Shown piece by piece: positions 62,154-64,000 of a stretch of DNA of 64,000 nt. Origin of the DNA: BNXB01 sp031548005 (GTDB lineage: Bacteria > Bacteroidota > Bacteroidia > Bacteroidales > Azobacteroidaceae). A program made the translations under genes and the position numbers. The stretch is taken from NCBI GenBank assembly GCA_031548005.1, contig JAVBRK010000008.1, forward strand, positions 62,001 through 126,000, read 5' to 3'. Below the pieces are notes generated by a model that was not told the origin of the DNA, did not search any database, and was given only the letters and a program-made list of their open reading frames with translations. Each line of letters opens with the position of its first letter. The first letter of the stretch is position 1.

Positions 62154-62186
62154 AACGCTTCCACTTTTAGTGGGGGCGTTTTTTTT
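62154..62186 (+). terminator. Rho-independent terminator of the surface cassette
   Basis: An 11-bp stem AACGCTTCCAC/GTGGGGGCGTT (two G-U pairs, TTTTA loop) is followed by six more Ts. Confidence 0.9.
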
Positions 62187-62301
62187 GAATATTGTAACTC
62201 TCGCAATAAATTTTTGTGTGGATTTTAAAATAAATTTTTTGTTTAGTTTTGTATTTATAAAATATCTACTACCTTTATTGGGTAATTGAGAGTTGATGTC
62301 G

Positions 62302-62352
62302 GAGCGTGAAGAATCAGGAATAAAGAGTGAGATTCCGGGATTCTACACGCTC
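62302..62352. repeat. 14-bp inverted repeat, terminator-like
   Basis: GAGCGTGAAGAATC (62302-62315) and GATTCTACACGCTC (62339-62352) pair with one mismatch. On the plus strand a T-rich tract (TGTTTTATTTT) follows. A perfect 7-bp hairpin ATCGGTT/AACCGAT is at 62372-62391. No gene is recognised between 62112 and 62735. Confidence 0.65.
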
Positions 62353-62570
62353 TGTTTTATTTTAGATTTTCATCGGTTTAACATAACCGATTGAAGAATA
62401 AACTTTTAGCGGAGTTTTTGATTTTTAGAGGTAATGAGTTAGTAACCGTTCGTATTTCAGCGTTTTGCGATGCTATACTGTCAAATAACTCATGCCAAAA
62501 GTACGCAATCTTTTTGAAACCCATACATATTTTTTCTCTTTCTTTATCCGATAAACACCTCCTCTGTGGA

Positions 62571-62679
62571 AAGAATGAATGAGGCAAGGCTGAAATGAAT
62601 ATTGTCGGAAATACTCTTTCGAGGTACGAGAAAGGAAGATTTCCGACAATATTCATTTCAGCCTTGACGTTTCATTCTT
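62571..62679. repeat. Large palindrome with 28-bp perfect arms
   Basis: The arms at 62585-62612 (beginning CAAGGCTGAAATGAATATTG) and 62639-62666 are exact reverse complements over 28 bp around a 26-nt centre. Outside them AAGAATGAA (62571-62579) pairs with TTCATTCTT (62671-62679) after a short mismatched gap. It lies 57-69 nt from the 3' end of the KilA-N gene. There is no T-run on either side. Confidence 0.92.
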
Positions 62680-62735
62680 GGAACATAACTTTGTGTTCGG
62701 ATGAAGATAGGTTTTATTGTCTTTATTTTAGGCTA

Positions 62736-63554
62736 TTACAATTTCTCTAAACCTCTATTGTTTGTCAGTGAGCGCATTTGCGTAATCGCCACACTATTGA
62801 GTTGCACAAGCCGTTCGCCCTGTGGAAGTCCCTGCCGAATGAGCAGGGCATTGATACTTTCCATATTCGACAGCACAACCAACTGTTCCAATGTGGCATA
62901 ATCTCGGATGTTGCCTTTGTCGTTGGGGTTTTCATCGCGCCATTCTTTAGCTGTTTTACCGAATAGTGCTACATTAAGCAAATCTGCTTCATTGGCGTAA
63001 ACAAACATTGTCTGTTCCTTGCTAACCATTTTGGGAATTATTTCATCCTTGATAGCATCAGTATGAATACGGTAATTGATTTTGGAGAGTGTGCGCTGCA
63101 AATTCCATTCAAGGGATTTTGTACGTGTTTCGTCTTCTTTGAGACGTTGAAATTCCTTTATCAGATAGAACTTGAACGCTGCACTTAACCATGAGCCGAA
63201 CTCAAAGGCAATATCTTTGTGAGCAAAAATCCCGCCACCATAGCGACCTGATTTTGAAAAAATCCCTATAGCATTAGTACGTTCTACCCACCGCTTAGGT
63301 GTAAGAACCAAACGACCATCTGCATTTTTAATGGTATGGAATTCCATACGGTTAAAATTCGGATTGTACATTTCTTCCCAAATACCAAGAAATTCAAGCG
63401 TAAAGCGCGTACTCATCCAATTTGAGACTACGACTCGTGCCTCCAATTCATCTTTGTAACCCGCCATATCTGTCAGCGAAATATAATCGCTATTTTTCTC
63501 TGAAATAACGGTTATTTCCGTTCCCTGTACGATTATTTTGTCCTTTTTGCTCAT
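62736..63554 (-). CDS. KilA-N domain protein
   Basis: A 272-residue protein from the ATG at 63554; the frame extends to 63746, but the extra 64 residues have no domain features. The KilA-N-type DNA-binding domain spans about residues 15-140 (DYISLTDMAGYKDELEARVVVSNWMSTRFTLEFLGIWEEMYNP; NAIGIFSKSGRYGGGIFAHKDIAFEFGSWLSAAFKFYLIKEFQRLK). A helical tail follows (DYATLEQLVVLSNMESINALLIRQGL). KilA-N proteins come from phages and other mobile elements. The function in the cell is unknown. Confidence 0.88.
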   Translation of the reverse strand: MSKKDKIIVQGTEITVISEKNSDYISLTDMAGYKDELEARVVVSNWMSTRFTLEFLGIWEEMYNPNFNRMEFHTIKNADGRLVLTPKRWVERTNAIGIFSKSGRYGGGIFAHKDIAFEFGSWLSAAFKFYLIKEFQRLKEDETRTKSLEWNLQRTLSKINYRIHTDAIKDEIIPKMVSKEQTMFVYANEADLLNVALFGKTAKEWRDENPNDKGNIRDYATLEQLVVLSNMESINALLIRQGLPQGERLVQLNSVAITQMRSLTNNRGLEKL

Positions 63555-63702
63555 ATTGTTTTTTTTATTTTTTGTATTGTAAATGTTCGCATGGATATAA
63601 ACGCTTGAAAGTCCGACAGGACTTTCTGAAGGCAAGCACTTCTCTTGCACTAATCCACTTATAGGTGCTGGCATTTTTATTTTATAGTCATTTGTTATGA
63701 AT

Positions 63703-64000
63703 TTACTTTTTAAAGCTTTCAAATATTTTTTTATCATCCTCTGCACCGACTATATCTCCCAAATTTTGTTTTGCATCGCTACGATCTTTATAAGCCAAAA
63801 AATAATTCCTATCAATATTAATTGCTTTTCTAAAATCTTCAATCGCGCCTAAATAATCTTTTATATTATATTTTGCAATACCACGATCAGAATAGGCAAT
63901 CATATAAGTTTCAATTTCAATCGCTTTAGTGTAATCGTCTATTGCTCCTGCGAAATCTTTTAAAACTATATGTTTTATTTTACCCCGACTGTAATAGGCA
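63703..64000 (-). CDS. Tetratricopeptide repeat protein, 5' end outside the window
   Basis: The open frame continues to the window edge, so only the C-terminal about 99 residues are seen. They hold TPR units: YYSRGKIKHIVLKDFAGAID, then AYSDRGIAKYNIKDYLGAIE with DFRKAINIDRNYFLAYKDR, and a last partial repeat (DAKQNLGDIVGAEDD). TPRs form protein-binding helical scaffolds. It is AT-rich and precedes the KilA-N gene by 148 nt on the same strand. Confidence 0.82.
   Translation of the reverse strand, partial: AYYSRGKIKHIVLKDFAGAIDDYTKAIEIETYMIAYSDRGIAKYNIKDYLGAIEDFRKAINIDRNYFLAYKDRSDAKQNLGDIVGAEDDKKIFESFKK

Noticed and set aside
62378..62656. A 92-codon minus-strand open frame overlapping the large palindrome
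   Set aside because: Its start lies in one palindrome arm, it has no signal, domain or composition of a protein, and the palindrome explains much of the sequence. It may be part of a repeated non-coding element.
63555..63746. N-terminal extension of the KilA-N protein
   Set aside because: The 64 additional codons show no domain, and the ATG at 63554 gives a normal polar start just before the domain.

Overview
The window is a piece of a Bacteroidales chromosome, probably an anaerobic gut-type member. The signs are a SusC/SusD glycan-uptake locus, a fused SecDF, proteins ending in type IX secretion (T9SS)-like C-terminal domains, a PUR/DUF3276-type protein, a three-gene fumarate reductase/succinate dehydrogenase, and many promoters of the Bacteroidetes form (TTTG, 19-20 nt, TAnnTTTG). 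I cannot fix genus or species from the sequence alone.

Layout. 1-3.4 kb: 3' end of secDF, a structured intergenic element and a SPOR-domain lipoprotein. 3.5-8.8 kb (minus): a histidine operon hisG-hisD-GNAT-hisC-hisB-lipoprotein, translationally coupled through 1-4 nt overlaps. It is preceded by an unannotated leader peptide with four His codons and a classical attenuator. 8.8-10.9 kb (minus): rsmE-mtgA-lipB, whose promoter is buried inside the dyad that terminates the upstream operon. 11.0-16.8 kb (minus): ftsK-lolA-trxB-alkaline phosphatase. 16.8-19.9 kb: a FabK/nitronate monooxygenase-like flavoprotein, a POT peptide transporter and a sugar mutarotase. 19.9-31.1 kb (minus): a polysaccharide utilisation locus susC-susD-surface glycan-binding protein-GH16-GH30-GH3, best explained as a beta-1,3/beta-1,6-glucan system. 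It is divergent from a dipeptidyl peptidase IV-like gene followed by lipA. 34.4-40.4 kb: a membrane protein with a possible degenerate Nudix tail, a chromate-transporter-like gene whose 5' end abuts tRNA-Thr(CGT), two uncharacterised genes and valS. 40.5-44.1 kb: fumarate reductase/succinate dehydrogenase C-A-B. 44.1-47.9 kb: an OmpA-family protein, a collagen-like surface lipoprotein and a previously hidden yiaA pseudogene. 47.9-56.9 kb: housekeeping genes (S8 protease-xseA; rplY-pth-hslR; a PUR-like protein; nusB-yajC-ybbR-coaE; pldA). 57.0-62.2 kb: an AraC-type regulator followed by a three-gene cell-surface cassette with a long inverted repeat in its leader. 62.2-64.0 kb: an accessory segment with a 28-bp perfect palindrome, a KilA-N protein and a truncated TPR protein.

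The observations most worth a second look are the his leader peptide/attenuator, the three-gene surface cassette (T9SS-like protein, small protein with an unusual C-terminal anchor, and a T9SS-lineage-style beta protein) with its AraC regulator and leader repeats, the TACGTCA repeats between the divergent susC and peptidase promoters, the terminator/promoter overlap at rsmE, and the large palindrome near the KilA-N gene. All functional statements come from reading motifs and context; no database search was run.
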